Source: Alphaproteobacteria bacterium
Lineage (GTDB): Bacteria > Pseudomonadota > Alphaproteobacteria > JAEULC01
NCBI GenBank assembly: GCA_020846275.1
Contig: JADLEG010000088.1
Coordinates: 1 to 58,405, forward strand
Length of the DNA stretch: 58,405 nt
Direction: 5' to 3'
Position numbers and translations under genes: made by a program. The first letter of the stretch is position 1; every line of letters starts with the position of its first letter. This document shows positions 16,688-27,473 of this stretch, one piece after another. Below the pieces are notes generated by a model. It was not told where the DNA came from and did not search any database. It saw only the letters and a list, made by a program, of their open reading frames with translations.

Positions 16688-17553
16688 CGGCCATCGCGGC
16701 CGGCGCCCGATCCGCGCGCACGCCCTGGCGCGGCTGGCGGGCGCACGTGCTGGCCGCCCTCTTCACCGCGCCGGCGCTGCTGTTCCTGCTGCTGTTCTTC
16801 CTGTGGCCGGTGCTGCGGCTGCTGTCCTTGAGCGTCGAGGGTGGATCGCTGGCGCCCTACCAGAAGGCGCTGACCGACGGACTCTATGTCCAGGTGCTGT
16901 TCAACACCGCGCTGATCGCGGCCTACGTCAGCGCGGTGTGCCTGGCGTTGGGTTATCCTGTCGCCTATTTCCTGGCCAATGCGCGCGAGCCCTGGGTCAC
17001 GATCGGCATCGTCTTCGTGCTGCTGCCGTTCTGGACCAGCATCCTGGTGCGGACCTATGCGTGGATGGTGCTGCTTGGCCGCAATGGGGTGATCAACCGG
17101 CTGTTGCTCGAAACCGGGCTGATCGCGGCCCCCCTGCCGCTGCTCAACAACCTGACCGGCGTGCTGATCGGCATGGTGCACGTGTTGCTGCCCTACATGA
17201 TCTTTCCGCTCTACGCGGTGATGCGCCGGGTCGACCCCGGACTGCTGTCGGCAGCCGAGGGGCTGGGGGCGCCGGGCTGGCAGGTCTTCCGCCGCGTCTA
17301 CCTGCCGCTGACCCTGCCGGGCGTGCTGGCGGGCGTCACGCTCGTTTTCATCCTGTCGATCGGGTTCTTCATCACGCCGGCGCTGCTGGGCGGCGGCAAG
17401 GTGATCATGATCGCGGTCCTGATCGAGAGCCAGGTGCGGCAGTTCCTGGCCTGGGACTTCGCCGCGGCCCTGTCGGTCGTGCTGCTGGCGATGACGCTGC
17501 TGGTCTATTTCGGCCTGAGGCGCCTGTTCCGGGGCGACCTGCAATGGGGATGA
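16684..17553 (+). CDS. ABC importer permease (PotB-like), importer 2
   Basis: 289 residues, about six membrane helices (first: AALFTAPALLFLLLFFLWPV), EAA loop in SAAEGLGAPGWQVFRRVYLP. The ATG at 16684 gives the ATGA overlap seen throughout this operon and a normal short cytoplasmic N-terminus, so the in-frame upstream start at 16648 is rejected. Confidence 0.9.
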   Translation: MTAIAAGARSARTPWRGWRAHVLAALFTAPALLFLLLFFLWPVLRLLSLSVEGGSLAPYQKALTDGLYVQVLFNTALIAAYVSAVCLALGYPVAYFLANAREPWVTIGIVFVLLPFWTSILVRTYAWMVLLGRNGVINRLLLETGLIAAPLPLLNNLTGVLIGMVHVLLPYMIFPLYAVMRRVDPGLLSAAEGLGAPGWQVFRRVYLPLTLPGVLAGVTLVFILSIGFFITPALLGGGKVIMIAVLIESQVRQFLAWDFAAALSVVLLAMTLLVYFGLRRLFRGDLQWG

Positions 17554-18356
17554 GCCCACGCGGCCGGCCTGGCTTGCCCGCGTGGCGCATCGCGCTCTAT
17601 GCGTGGTGCGGCCTGGTCTTCTTCTTCCTGATGATGCCGCTGGTGATCGTCTTTCCGCTGTCCTTCAGCTCCTCGCCCTACCTGCAGTTCCCGCCGCCTG
17701 GCTGGTCGCTGCGCTGGTATGTCGCCTATGTCAACGACACCGCCTGGATCGACGCCACGCTGCGCAGCGTGAAGATCGCGGTGTCGACCACCGTTCTGGC
17801 GACGGTCCTCGGCACGATGCTGGCGTTCGGGCTGGTGCGCGGGCGCTACCCCGGCAAGGCGCTGGTCAACCAGGTCTCGCTGATGCCGCTGATCGTGCCG
17901 GGGATCATCTACTCGATCGCCGCCTATTCGCTGTTCGCCCAGGTGAAGATGATCGGCGATTGGCGCGCGATCGTCCTGGGCCACGCGGTTCACGCCATCC
18001 CCTACGTGGTGATCGTTGTCGGCGCGGCGCTCCGGACCTACGACGAGGCTTACGAGCTGGCGGCGATGAGCCTGGGCGCGGGCCGCCTGCGGGCGATCTG
18101 GCGCGTTACCCTGCCGCAGATCCGCCCGGCCCTGGTGTCGGCCATGTTCCTCGCCTTCATCTCGTCGTTCGACGAGCTGGTGGTGGCGATGTTCCTCGGC
18201 GGCTCGAACATGACCCTGCCGAAGAAGATGTTCGACAACATCCTGAACGAGATCGATCCCACCATCGCGGCGGTCTCGGTGCTGCAGGTCGTGCTGGTTT
18301 CGCTGCTGCTGGTCGTCGTATCGCGCTTCGGTGCGGGGGCCAAGCCGGTGGGTTGA
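17544..18356 (+). CDS. ABC importer permease (PotC-like), importer 2
   Basis: About 270 residues with PotC-type features: PPPGWSLRWYVAYV, EAA loop ELAAMSLGAGRLRAIWRVTL and SSFDELVVAMFLGG. Two ATGs are possible, 17544 (GGGG nine bases upstream) and 17550 (forms ATGA with the preceding stop); 17544 is listed but both fit. It is the last gene of importer 2. Confidence 0.88.
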   Translation: MGMSPRGRPGLPAWRIALYAWCGLVFFFLMMPLVIVFPLSFSSSPYLQFPPPGWSLRWYVAYVNDTAWIDATLRSVKIAVSTTVLATVLGTMLAFGLVRGRYPGKALVNQVSLMPLIVPGIIYSIAAYSLFAQVKMIGDWRAIVLGHAVHAIPYVVIVVGAALRTYDEAYELAAMSLGAGRLRAIWRVTLPQIRPALVSAMFLAFISSFDELVVAMFLGGSNMTLPKKMFDNILNEIDPTIAAVSVLQVVLVSLLLVVVSRFGAGAKPVG

Positions 18357-18429
18357 CCGCCTGCCGCCGGGCTTGCACCCACGGCGTCGGGTCCGCCACA
18401 ATCGAGCGGAAGAACGCGGGGGAGGGGAT

Positions 18430-20040
18430 ATGACCCACGGAATGGTCGTGGCGCCGCAGCCGGAAGCCGTCGAGGCGGGCTGCGAGCTGCTGATGCGGGG
18501 CGGCAACGCGGTCGACGCGGCGATCGGCTGCGCACTGGTGCAGGGGGTGGTCGATCCGCTGATGACGGGGATTGCCGGATTCGGCAGCCTGCAGGCCTAT
18601 CTGCCGGGCAAGAAGGTCCATGCCTGCATCGACTTCCACGGCCGGGTGCCGGCGGCGGCCAGGCCCGACATGTGGGCGCACCTGATCGAGGGCGAGGCAC
18701 GCGACGGCTTCGGCTTCATCCTGAAGGGCCAGGTCAACGACGCCGGCTACCAGTCGATCACGGTGCCGGGCAGCCTGAAGGCCTATGCCGAGGCGCACGG
18801 CGAATGGGGCGTGCTGCCCTGGCGCGAGGTGATGGCGCCGGCGATCGCCCAGGCCGAGGCGGGCTGGGTGATGCGGCCCGAGGTGTTCCGCTTCATCTTC
18901 CAGCGCGAGAACATGGGCCGGGTCGAAAGCGACGAGCGGGTGAAGATGTCCGCGACCGGCCGGCGCCTCTTCTTCGACGATAAGGGCGAGCTGCGGCGCC
19001 CCGGGTCGAAAATCAAGAACACGGACATGGCCGCCACCCTGCGCCAGATCGCCGACCAGGGGGTGGACGCGTTCTACACCGGCGACATCGCCCGCAAGAT
19101 CGCCGCCGACATGAAAAAGAACGGCGCGCTGCTCGGCTACGAGGACCTGGCGAGCTACAAGACCAGGCGCAACGACCCGCTGTGGGGCAGCTACCGGGCG
19201 TGGAAGCTCGCGACCAACCAGCCGCCGGGCGGCGGCATCATGCTGGTCGAGATGCTCAACATCCTCGAGAACTTCGACCTCGCGGCCCTGGGCCACAACA
19301 CGCCCGAGTACATCCGCGTGGTGTGCGAGGCGATGAAGCGGGCGACGGTCGACAAGGACCAGCATGTCGGCGACCCCGATTTCTTCCCGGTGCCGGTCGA
19401 CCGGCTGACCGACAAGGCCTATGCCCGCGCCGCCGCCGAGGGGATCAAGCGTGGCGAGAAGATCAGCGTGCCGCGCCTGCAGCAGAAGAAGGAGGCGGCC
19501 GACACCACGCATGTCTCGACGGTGGACGAGCACGGCAATTGCGTGACGATGACGCATTCCCTCGGCATGCCCTCGGGCGTCATCACCGACGGGCTCGGCT
19601 TCATGTACAACGGCTGCATGGGCGTGTTCGACCCGCGGCCCGGCCGCGCCGGGTCGATCGCGCCGGGCAAGAGCCGGTTCAGCTCGCTCTGCCCGACCAT
19701 CGTGTTCGACCAGGACCGCCCGCATATCGCGATCGGCGCGCCGGGCGGCACCCAGATCGCGATGGGCGTGTTGCAGGCGATCCTCAACGCGCTCGACCAC
19801 AGGATGACGATGGCCGAGGCCGTGGCGGCGCCGCGCTTCTCGTCGACGAGCGACGCGATCGACGTGGCGAACCGCGTGCCCAACTTCGTCACGCGCGAAT
19901 TGCAGAAGCAGGGCTACCAGGTGATCCGCAGCTTCTACAGCTACACCTTCGCCGCCGTGCACGGGATCATGATCGGGCGCGACGGCAGGCTGAGCGGCGG
20001 CGCCGATCCCAGCCGCGACGGCATGGCGCTGGCGGTATAG
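18430..20040 (+). CDS. Gamma-glutamyltransferase family protein (Ntn hydrolase)
   Basis: Splits gamma-glutamyl amides or related acyl amides. The 536-residue precursor shows GGT landmarks: RGGNAVDAAIGCALVQGVV near the N-terminus, autocleavage/nucleophile site ADTTHVSTVDEHGN (first Thr about residue 359), LGFMYNGCMGVFD and the terminal APGGTQIAMGVLQAILN. No signal peptide is present, so it may act in the cytoplasm, unlike classical periplasmic GGT. It lies 73 bp after importer 2 and 22 bp before the peptide importer, fitting hydrolysis of imported gamma-glutamyl compounds. Acylase activity on other amides is an alternative. GGGGGAGGGGAT precedes the ATG. Confidence 0.87.
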   Translation: MTHGMVVAPQPEAVEAGCELLMRGGNAVDAAIGCALVQGVVDPLMTGIAGFGSLQAYLPGKKVHACIDFHGRVPAAARPDMWAHLIEGEARDGFGFILKGQVNDAGYQSITVPGSLKAYAEAHGEWGVLPWREVMAPAIAQAEAGWVMRPEVFRFIFQRENMGRVESDERVKMSATGRRLFFDDKGELRRPGSKIKNTDMAATLRQIADQGVDAFYTGDIARKIAADMKKNGALLGYEDLASYKTRRNDPLWGSYRAWKLATNQPPGGGIMLVEMLNILENFDLAALGHNTPEYIRVVCEAMKRATVDKDQHVGDPDFFPVPVDRLTDKAYARAAAEGIKRGEKISVPRLQQKKEAADTTHVSTVDEHGNCVTMTHSLGMPSGVITDGLGFMYNGCMGVFDPRPGRAGSIAPGKSRFSSLCPTIVFDQDRPHIAIGAPGGTQIAMGVLQAILNALDHRMTMAEAVAAPRFSSTSDAIDVANRVPNFVTRELQKQGYQVIRSFYSYTFAAVHGIMIGRDGRLSGGADPSRDGMALAV

Positions 20041-20062
20041 CGAATAAATCGGGGGAAGGTCG

Positions 20063-21577
20063 ATGCGTTTCAGACGATTGCTGGGCATGGCACTGGCCGG
20101 GTTGCTGGCGGCGGGCCCCGCCCTGGCCGACAAGAAGAGCGATACGCTGCGCTGGACCTCGCGCCAGACGATCAGCTCGGCGGACCCCTATTTCAACGAG
20201 TTCCGCGAGGCGATCCTGATCATCGGCCAGATGGTGTGGGACACGCTGATCTACCGCGATCCGCAGACCCAGGAATACAAGCCGCTGTTGGCGAGCAGCT
20301 ATACGTGGAAAGACAACGTCACGCTGGACTTCGACCTGCGCCGCGACGTGAAGTTCCACGACGGCAAGCCGTTCGACGCCGACGACGTGGTCTACACGGT
20401 CAACTACGTCGCCAATCCCGAGAACAAGATCAACATCCAGAGCAACGTCAACTGGATGAAGTCGGCCGAGAAGCTGGACCAGTTCAAGGTGCGGCTGAAC
20501 CTGAAGGCGCCGTTCCCGGCGGCGCTGGAGTACCTGGCCGGGCCGGTGGCGATCCTGCCGAACGGCTTCTTCGACCAGGCCGGGCCGTCGCATCTCAACG
20601 TCAAGCTGAACGGCACGGGCCCCTACCGCTTCACCAAGTGGGAGCCCGGCAAGGCCGGCGAGTTCGAGGTGAACAAGGACTACATGGCCAACAGCCCGAA
20701 GGGCAGGCCCGGGATCGGCAAGGTCCAGTTCCGCATCATCCCCGACGTCAGCGTCCAGATGGCCGAATTGCTGTCGGGCGGCGTCGACTGGATCTGGCAG
20801 GTGCCGAACGACCAGGCGCAGAAATTGGCGACCATGCCGAACGTCAAGGTCGTGCCGTCCGAGACGATGCGCGTCAGCTTCCTGATGTTCGACGTGAAGG
20901 GCAGGGCGGGCCAGCATCCGTTCACCGACCTGCGCGTGCGCAAGGCCGTATCGCACGGCATCGACCGCGAGGGCATCGTCAAGAACCTGATCGGCGCCGG
21001 CTCGCGGGTCGTGCATTCCGCCTGCTTCCCCTCGCAGTTCGGCTGCACCGAGGACGTGGCGCGCTACGCCTTCGACCCGGCCAAGGCCAAGGCGCTGCTG
21101 GCCGAAGCCGGCTACCCGAACGGGTTCGAGATCGAGATGTACGGCTATCGAGAGCGGCGCTGGATCGAGGCGATCATCGGCAACCTGGCGAATATCGGCA
21201 TCAAGGCCAAGCTGACCTACCTGCAGTACCCGGCGCTGCGCGACAAGGTGCATGGCGGCGAGGTGAAGTTCACCGACATGAGCTGGGGGTCGTATTCGAT
21301 CAACGACGTGTCGGCCTTCGTGAACGCGTGGTTCACCTTCCTGCCGGACGATCTGGCGCGCGATCCCGAGGTCAAGGAGTGGCTGGAGAAGGCGAGCGCG
21401 CTGGTCGACGGGGCGGAGCGCAAGACGCTTTACGACAAGGCGCTGAAGCGCGTGGCGGAGCAGGCCTACGTTCTGCCGCTGTACACCAACCCGGTGATCT
21501 ACGCCTACACCAACGAGGTGGATTTCACCGCCTGGGCCGACGAGAACCCGCGCTTCTACCTGGCGAAGTGGAAATGA
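20063..21577 (+). CDS. Peptide ABC importer substrate-binding protein (DppA-like), importer 3
   Basis: 504 residues of solute-binding family 5. A signal peptide ends near ALADKK (about residue 23), followed by the SBP_bac_5 core: KFHDGKPFDADDVVYTVNYV, NGTGPYRFTKWEPGK, HPFTDLRVRKAVSHGIDREG. It binds oligopeptides, opines or similar extended ligands in the periplasm. It starts an operon of binding protein, hydrolase, two permeases and two ATPases, all overlapping or within 8 bases. Confidence 0.9.
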   Translation: MRFRRLLGMALAGLLAAGPALADKKSDTLRWTSRQTISSADPYFNEFREAILIIGQMVWDTLIYRDPQTQEYKPLLASSYTWKDNVTLDFDLRRDVKFHDGKPFDADDVVYTVNYVANPENKINIQSNVNWMKSAEKLDQFKVRLNLKAPFPAALEYLAGPVAILPNGFFDQAGPSHLNVKLNGTGPYRFTKWEPGKAGEFEVNKDYMANSPKGRPGIGKVQFRIIPDVSVQMAELLSGGVDWIWQVPNDQAQKLATMPNVKVVPSETMRVSFLMFDVKGRAGQHPFTDLRVRKAVSHGIDREGIVKNLIGAGSRVVHSACFPSQFGCTEDVARYAFDPAKAKALLAEAGYPNGFEIEMYGYRERRWIEAIIGNLANIGIKAKLTYLQYPALRDKVHGGEVKFTDMSWGSYSINDVSAFVNAWFTFLPDDLARDPEVKEWLEKASALVDGAERKTLYDKALKRVAEQAYVLPLYTNPVIYAYTNEVDFTAWADENPRFYLAKWK

Positions 21578-23601
21578 GCCCCGCCCCGCTGGATACGGCG
21601 CCGGCCGCGCAGGTGCGCGAGGTTGCCAACGTCTTCGTGCCGATGAAAAGCGGCCTCAGGATCGCCGTGCGGCTGTTCCTGCCGGCCGACGCCGAGACCA
21701 ACCCGGTGCCGGCGATCCTGGACTTCTTCCCGTACCGCAAGAGCGACTTCTCGTGCTGGCGGGACTCGGCCAACTACGGCTACATGGCGACGCAGGGCTA
21801 TGCCTGCGTGAAGGCGGATTCGCGGGGCACCGGCGATTCCGACGGGCTGCAGCGCGACCAGTTCTCGCCGCAGTACATCGACGACGCGGTCGAGCTGATC
21901 GAATGGATCGCGCGGCAGAAATGGTGCACCGGCAAGGTCGGCATGACGGGCGTGTCGTGGCCGGCCCATGCCAGCCTGATGACGGCGGCGCGCCGGCCGC
22001 CGGCGCTGGGCGCGATCATGCCGCTGAATGCCGCCGACGACCGCTACCTGAACAAGTACCAGGGCGGTTGCTTCCTGCTCTACGGCGTCACGCACAGCGC
22101 CTTCATGGTCAGCCTGAATACGCGCCCGCCGCGGCCCTCGGTCGTAGGCGACGCTTGGCGCGACGCCTGGCGCGAGCGCATCGACTGCGCGTCGCAGCCG
22201 GTGGAAAGCTGGCTGCAGCATCCCTGGCAGGACGAATACTGGGCGGGCGGTTCGGTCGCCAACAATTTCAAGGCGATCGGCTGCCCGGTCTATGCGGTCG
22301 CCGGCTTTGCCGATGTCGGCTACGTGATCAACATCCCCCGCCTGCTGAATGGGCTCGACGTGCCGCGCAAGGGGTTGATGGGCCCCTGGGGGCACCGCTA
22401 TTTCCTCTACCCCGGCCCGAACATCCACATGCTTGGCGAGATGAAGCGGTGGTTCGACCACTGGCTGAAGGGCATCGATACCGGGATCATGAGCGAGCCC
22501 CAGGTCCATGCCTATATCCATGAAAGCGCGCCGCCCGATCCCGGTGCCACGACCTTGCCCGGCCATTGGGTCGCGGAGCGGCAATGGCCGCCTGCGGGGA
22601 TCACGCCGCGGCGCTACGCGATCAATGCGGGCGGCCTGGCGGCCGAGGCGGGGGGCGAGGTCGCGGTCACGGTCCGCACGCCCTTGACCGTCGGCATGAT
22701 GGCGGGCGAATGGATGCCCTGGTACGTCGCCGGCCCGGCGCCGGAGCTTGCCGCCGACCAGCGCATCGACGACGGCCAGTCCGTCTGCTTCGACAGCGCG
22801 CCGCTGGAGCGCGATTTCGACATGCTCGGCGCGCCGACGGTGACGGTCGAGCTGGCCAGCGATCAGCCGCAGGCGCAGCTTGTCGTGCGGCTGTGCGAGG
22901 TTTTCCCGGACGGCACCTCGCGGCGCGTGACCTATGGCTTCGTCGACCTGGCGCATCGCGACGGCGACAAGGCGCCGGCGCCGGTGGAGCCGGGCAAGCG
23001 CATCCAGGTCCGGCTTCCACTTTACCCGACGGGCTATGCCTTCAAGGCCGGCAACCGGCTGCGCCTGGCGGTGTCAACAAGCTACTGGCCGATCATCTGG
23101 CCGACGCCGCGGATTCCGACCCTGACCCTGTTCGCGGGCGCCTCGTTCCTCGAGCTGCCGGAGCGGGCGCGCCGCGACGAGGACTCCAAGGTGCGCGACC
23201 TCGGCAAAATGACCATCGGGCCGGGCGTACCGCAAACCGTGCTGCGCAAGCCCTCGGTCCGGCACACGTATGCACGCGATGCCGCCACGGGCGAGACCAG
23301 CCTGACGGTCGAGGCCGATATCGGCCGCACGCGCCTGGACGACCGCGATATCGAGAACGAGACGGTGCACCGCCGCTGCTACTCGATCCGGCCGGACGAT
23401 CCGCTGTCGGCGCGGGTGGAATCGCGCTGGGAGGTCGGGCTTCGAGAGGGTGACTGGAGCATCGGCTCGCGGGTCGAGAACGCCACCTGGGCCACCGCCG
23501 AGGCGTTCGAGATCGACACGCGCCTCGATCTGACCGAGGGCGGCCGGCCGTTCCACGCCCGCGTGTTCCGCAGCACGGTGAAGCGCGGGGGAGGCGTCTA
23601 G
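21574..23601 (+). CDS. CocE/NonD family serine hydrolase (Xaa-Pro dipeptidyl peptidase-like)
   Basis: 675-residue cytoplasmic alpha/beta hydrolase. The N-terminal catalytic domain contains VKADSRGTGDSDG and the nucleophile elbow GMTGVSWPAH (Ser in GVSW), followed by a helical cap and a C-terminal jelly-roll PepX_C-like domain from about residue 380 (RLPLYPTGYAFKAGNRLRLA). Relatives cleave X-Pro peptides, cocaine, or acyl esters and amides. Its position between the binding-protein and permease genes, coupled by ATGA, argues that it processes the imported compound. The start at 21574 is preferred over any upstream in-frame start, which would lie inside the binding-protein gene. Confidence 0.88.
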   Translation: MSPAPLDTAPAAQVREVANVFVPMKSGLRIAVRLFLPADAETNPVPAILDFFPYRKSDFSCWRDSANYGYMATQGYACVKADSRGTGDSDGLQRDQFSPQYIDDAVELIEWIARQKWCTGKVGMTGVSWPAHASLMTAARRPPALGAIMPLNAADDRYLNKYQGGCFLLYGVTHSAFMVSLNTRPPRPSVVGDAWRDAWRERIDCASQPVESWLQHPWQDEYWAGGSVANNFKAIGCPVYAVAGFADVGYVINIPRLLNGLDVPRKGLMGPWGHRYFLYPGPNIHMLGEMKRWFDHWLKGIDTGIMSEPQVHAYIHESAPPDPGATTLPGHWVAERQWPPAGITPRRYAINAGGLAAEAGGEVAVTVRTPLTVGMMAGEWMPWYVAGPAPELAADQRIDDGQSVCFDSAPLERDFDMLGAPTVTVELASDQPQAQLVVRLCEVFPDGTSRRVTYGFVDLAHRDGDKAPAPVEPGKRIQVRLPLYPTGYAFKAGNRLRLAVSTSYWPIIWPTPRIPTLTLFAGASFLELPERARRDEDSKVRDLGKMTIGPGVPQTVLRKPSVRHTYARDAATGETSLTVEADIGRTRLDDRDIENETVHRRCYSIRPDDPLSARVESRWEVGLREGDWSIGSRVENATWATAEAFEIDTRLDLTEGGRPFHARVFRSTVKRGGGV

Positions 23602-24518
23602 TGCTGCTCTTCGCCGCCCGGCGGCTGATGCTGGCCGTACTGGTGGCGCTGACCGTCTCGGTGATCTGCTTCTTCCTGCTGCACCTCTCGGGCGACTTGG
23701 CCCAGGCGCTGGCCGGATCGTCGTCCTCGGCGTCGGATGTCGAGGCGGTGCGCAAGGCCTACGGGCTCGATCGTCCGATCATCGTGCAATATCTCGGCTG
23801 GGCGTCGCGCGTGCTGACCGGCGATCTCGGCCAGTCCTATTTCTTCAAGGAGCCGGTGGCGAAGCTGATCGCCGAGCGCCTGCCGGTCACCATGGTGCTG
23901 GGCGTCTGCGCTCTCGTCTTCGCGGTCGCGCTCGCCCTGCCGCTCGGCGTCGTCGCGGCGCTCCGGCCGAACTCGTGGATCGACCGCACCGCGCTGACCA
24001 TCTCGGTCCTCGGCCAGGCCCTGCCCAGCTTCTGGTTCGCGCTGATGCTGATCATCGTGTTCGGGCTGACCCTGCGCTGGCTGCCGATCTCGGGCTCCGG
24101 GACCTGGCAGCACCTGGTGCTGCCGTCGATCGCGCTCGGCTACTACGCCACGCCGGCGATCATGCGCCTGACCCGGGCGGGGATGATCGAGGTGCTGGCG
24201 TCCGACTACATCCGTACCGCCCGCGCCAAGGGGCTGCGCGCGCCGTCCGTGCTGTTCAAGCACGCGCTGCGCAACGCGGTGATCCCGGTCGTGGCCCTGG
24301 CGGCGGTGCAGTTCGGATTCATGCTGGGCGGCTCGATCGTCATCGAGACGGTGTTCGCGCTGCACGGCATCGGCTACCTGGCGTGGGAATCGATCGCGCG
24401 GGCGGATTTCCCCATCGTACAGGCGATCGTCCTGATCCTGGCGTCGGTCTACGTGGTGCTGACCTTCCTGGCGGACATCCTGAACGCGTTCCTCGACCCT
24501 CGGCTGCGCGTGGGCTGA
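23601..24518 (+). CDS. Peptide ABC importer permease (DppB-like), importer 3
   Basis: 305 residues. GTG start overlapping the hydrolase stop by one base, after GGGGGAGG. DppB features: LRRLMLAVLVALTVSVICFFL-like first helix, YGLDRPIIVQYLGWASRVLTGDLGQS, and the EAA loop region DYIRTARAKGLRAPSVLFKHALRNAVIPV. Inner membrane, about six helices. Confidence 0.9.
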   Translation: MLLFAARRLMLAVLVALTVSVICFFLLHLSGDLAQALAGSSSSASDVEAVRKAYGLDRPIIVQYLGWASRVLTGDLGQSYFFKEPVAKLIAERLPVTMVLGVCALVFAVALALPLGVVAALRPNSWIDRTALTISVLGQALPSFWFALMLIIVFGLTLRWLPISGSGTWQHLVLPSIALGYYATPAIMRLTRAGMIEVLASDYIRTARAKGLRAPSVLFKHALRNAVIPVVALAAVQFGFMLGGSIVIETVFALHGIGYLAWESIARADFPIVQAIVLILASVYVVLTFLADILNAFLDPRLRVG

Positions 24519-24525
24519 GGGGCGA

Positions 24526-25427
24526 ATGACCCTCTCGACCGCGCTCGCAGAGGCCGAGGCCCGGATCGCCGAGCCGTCGCCCGGGGCGCTGCTGCGCCGG
24601 CGCATCTTCGGCCACGGCGGGTTCCTGTTCGGCGCGATCGTCGTGGGCCTGGTGCTCGCCACCGCGCTGCTGGCGCCCCTTCTGGCGCCGCACGATCCCT
24701 ATGCGCAGGACCTGACGCGCCGCGTCGTCAACCCGATCTGGCACGCCGACGGCACCTGGCGCAATCCGCTGGGCACCGACCAGCTCGGCCGCGACTACCT
24801 CAGCCGCCTGATCTACGGCGCGCGCATCTCGCTCCTGATCGGGGTCGCCACCATGGCGATCTCCGGCGCGATCGGCAGCGCGCTCGGCGTGGCGGCGGGA
24901 TATTTCGGCGGCCGGGTCGACATGGCGATCACCTTCCTGATCACCACGCGCCTGGCCATGCCGGTCGTGCTGGTCGCGCTGGCGGTCGTCGCGCTCGCCG
25001 GCGGATCGCTGAAGGTCGTGATCCTGGTGCTGGGGTTCCTGTTGTGGGACCGCTTCGCCGTGGTGACGCGCAGCGCGACGATGCAGGTGCGCAACCTCGA
25101 CTACATCGACGCGGCCCGCGCGGCGGGGTGCTCGGACCTGCGGGTGCTGGCCTCCGAGATCCTGCCCAATATCCTGAACCCGCTCATCGTAGTCGCGACG
25201 CTGGAGATGGCGCACGCGATCTTGCTCGAGGCGGCCTTGTCCTTCCTCGGCCTGGGCGTGCAGCCGCCGCTGCCGTCCTGGGGCCTGATGATCTCCGAGG
25301 CCAAGGAATACATGTTCTTCAGCCCCTGGCTGATCGCCGTGCCGGGCGCGGCGCTGTTCCTGCTGGTGCTCGCGGTCAACCTTTTGGGCGACGGGGTGCG
25401 CGACATCGCCGCGCCGGAGAACCGCAA

Positions 25428-25431
<4 letters not shown>
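24526..25431 (+). CDS. Peptide ABC importer permease (DppC-like), importer 3
   Basis: 301 residues with the DppC N-terminal region, PLGTDQLGRDYLSRLIYGAR-type motif, EAA loop DYIDAARAAGCSDLRVLASEILPNI and C-terminal NLLGDGVRD. Preceded by GAGGGGCGA. Couples to the next ATPase by a TTGA overlap. Confidence 0.9.
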
Positions 25432-27358
<1,927 letters not shown>

Positions 27359-27413
27359 GCTGCGCCGAAAGCTCCGAAACGCGCCGGTTTTTCCGTGTGC
27401 GGTGCAGCGAGCG

Positions 27414-27428
27414 TTAACGAACCGTTAG
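27414..27428. promoter_or_regulatory. CtrA-like box upstream of the galectin/glycosyltransferase gene
   Basis: TTAA - 7 bp - TTAG, one mismatch from the alphaproteobacterial CtrA consensus TTAA-N7-TTAA. It lies 46 bp before the ATG at 27474 in an unusually AT-rich 115-bp gap. Short motifs of this kind occur by chance, so this is tentative. Confidence 0.25.
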
Positions 27429-27473
27429 CAATTGGGAGGCTAAGTAAGAAACGCCGGCGCGGAGGGCGGTTAG

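Noticed and set aside
20236..21573. Upstream in-frame extension of the CocE-like hydrolase through the DppA-like gene
   Set aside because: The extension is a shifted reading of the binding-protein gene; the hydrolase starts naturally at the ATGA overlap at 21574.
27359..27400. Possible terminator after the DppF-like gene (GCGC repeats followed by TTTTT)
   Set aside because: The arms do not form a stem of useful length; only short GCGC self-matches precede the T run.
27416..27423. 8-mer AACGAACC shared with the IclR operator region (44626-44633)
   Set aside because: An 8-mer is expected once or twice by chance in a window of this size on two strands, and the dyad context is not shared.
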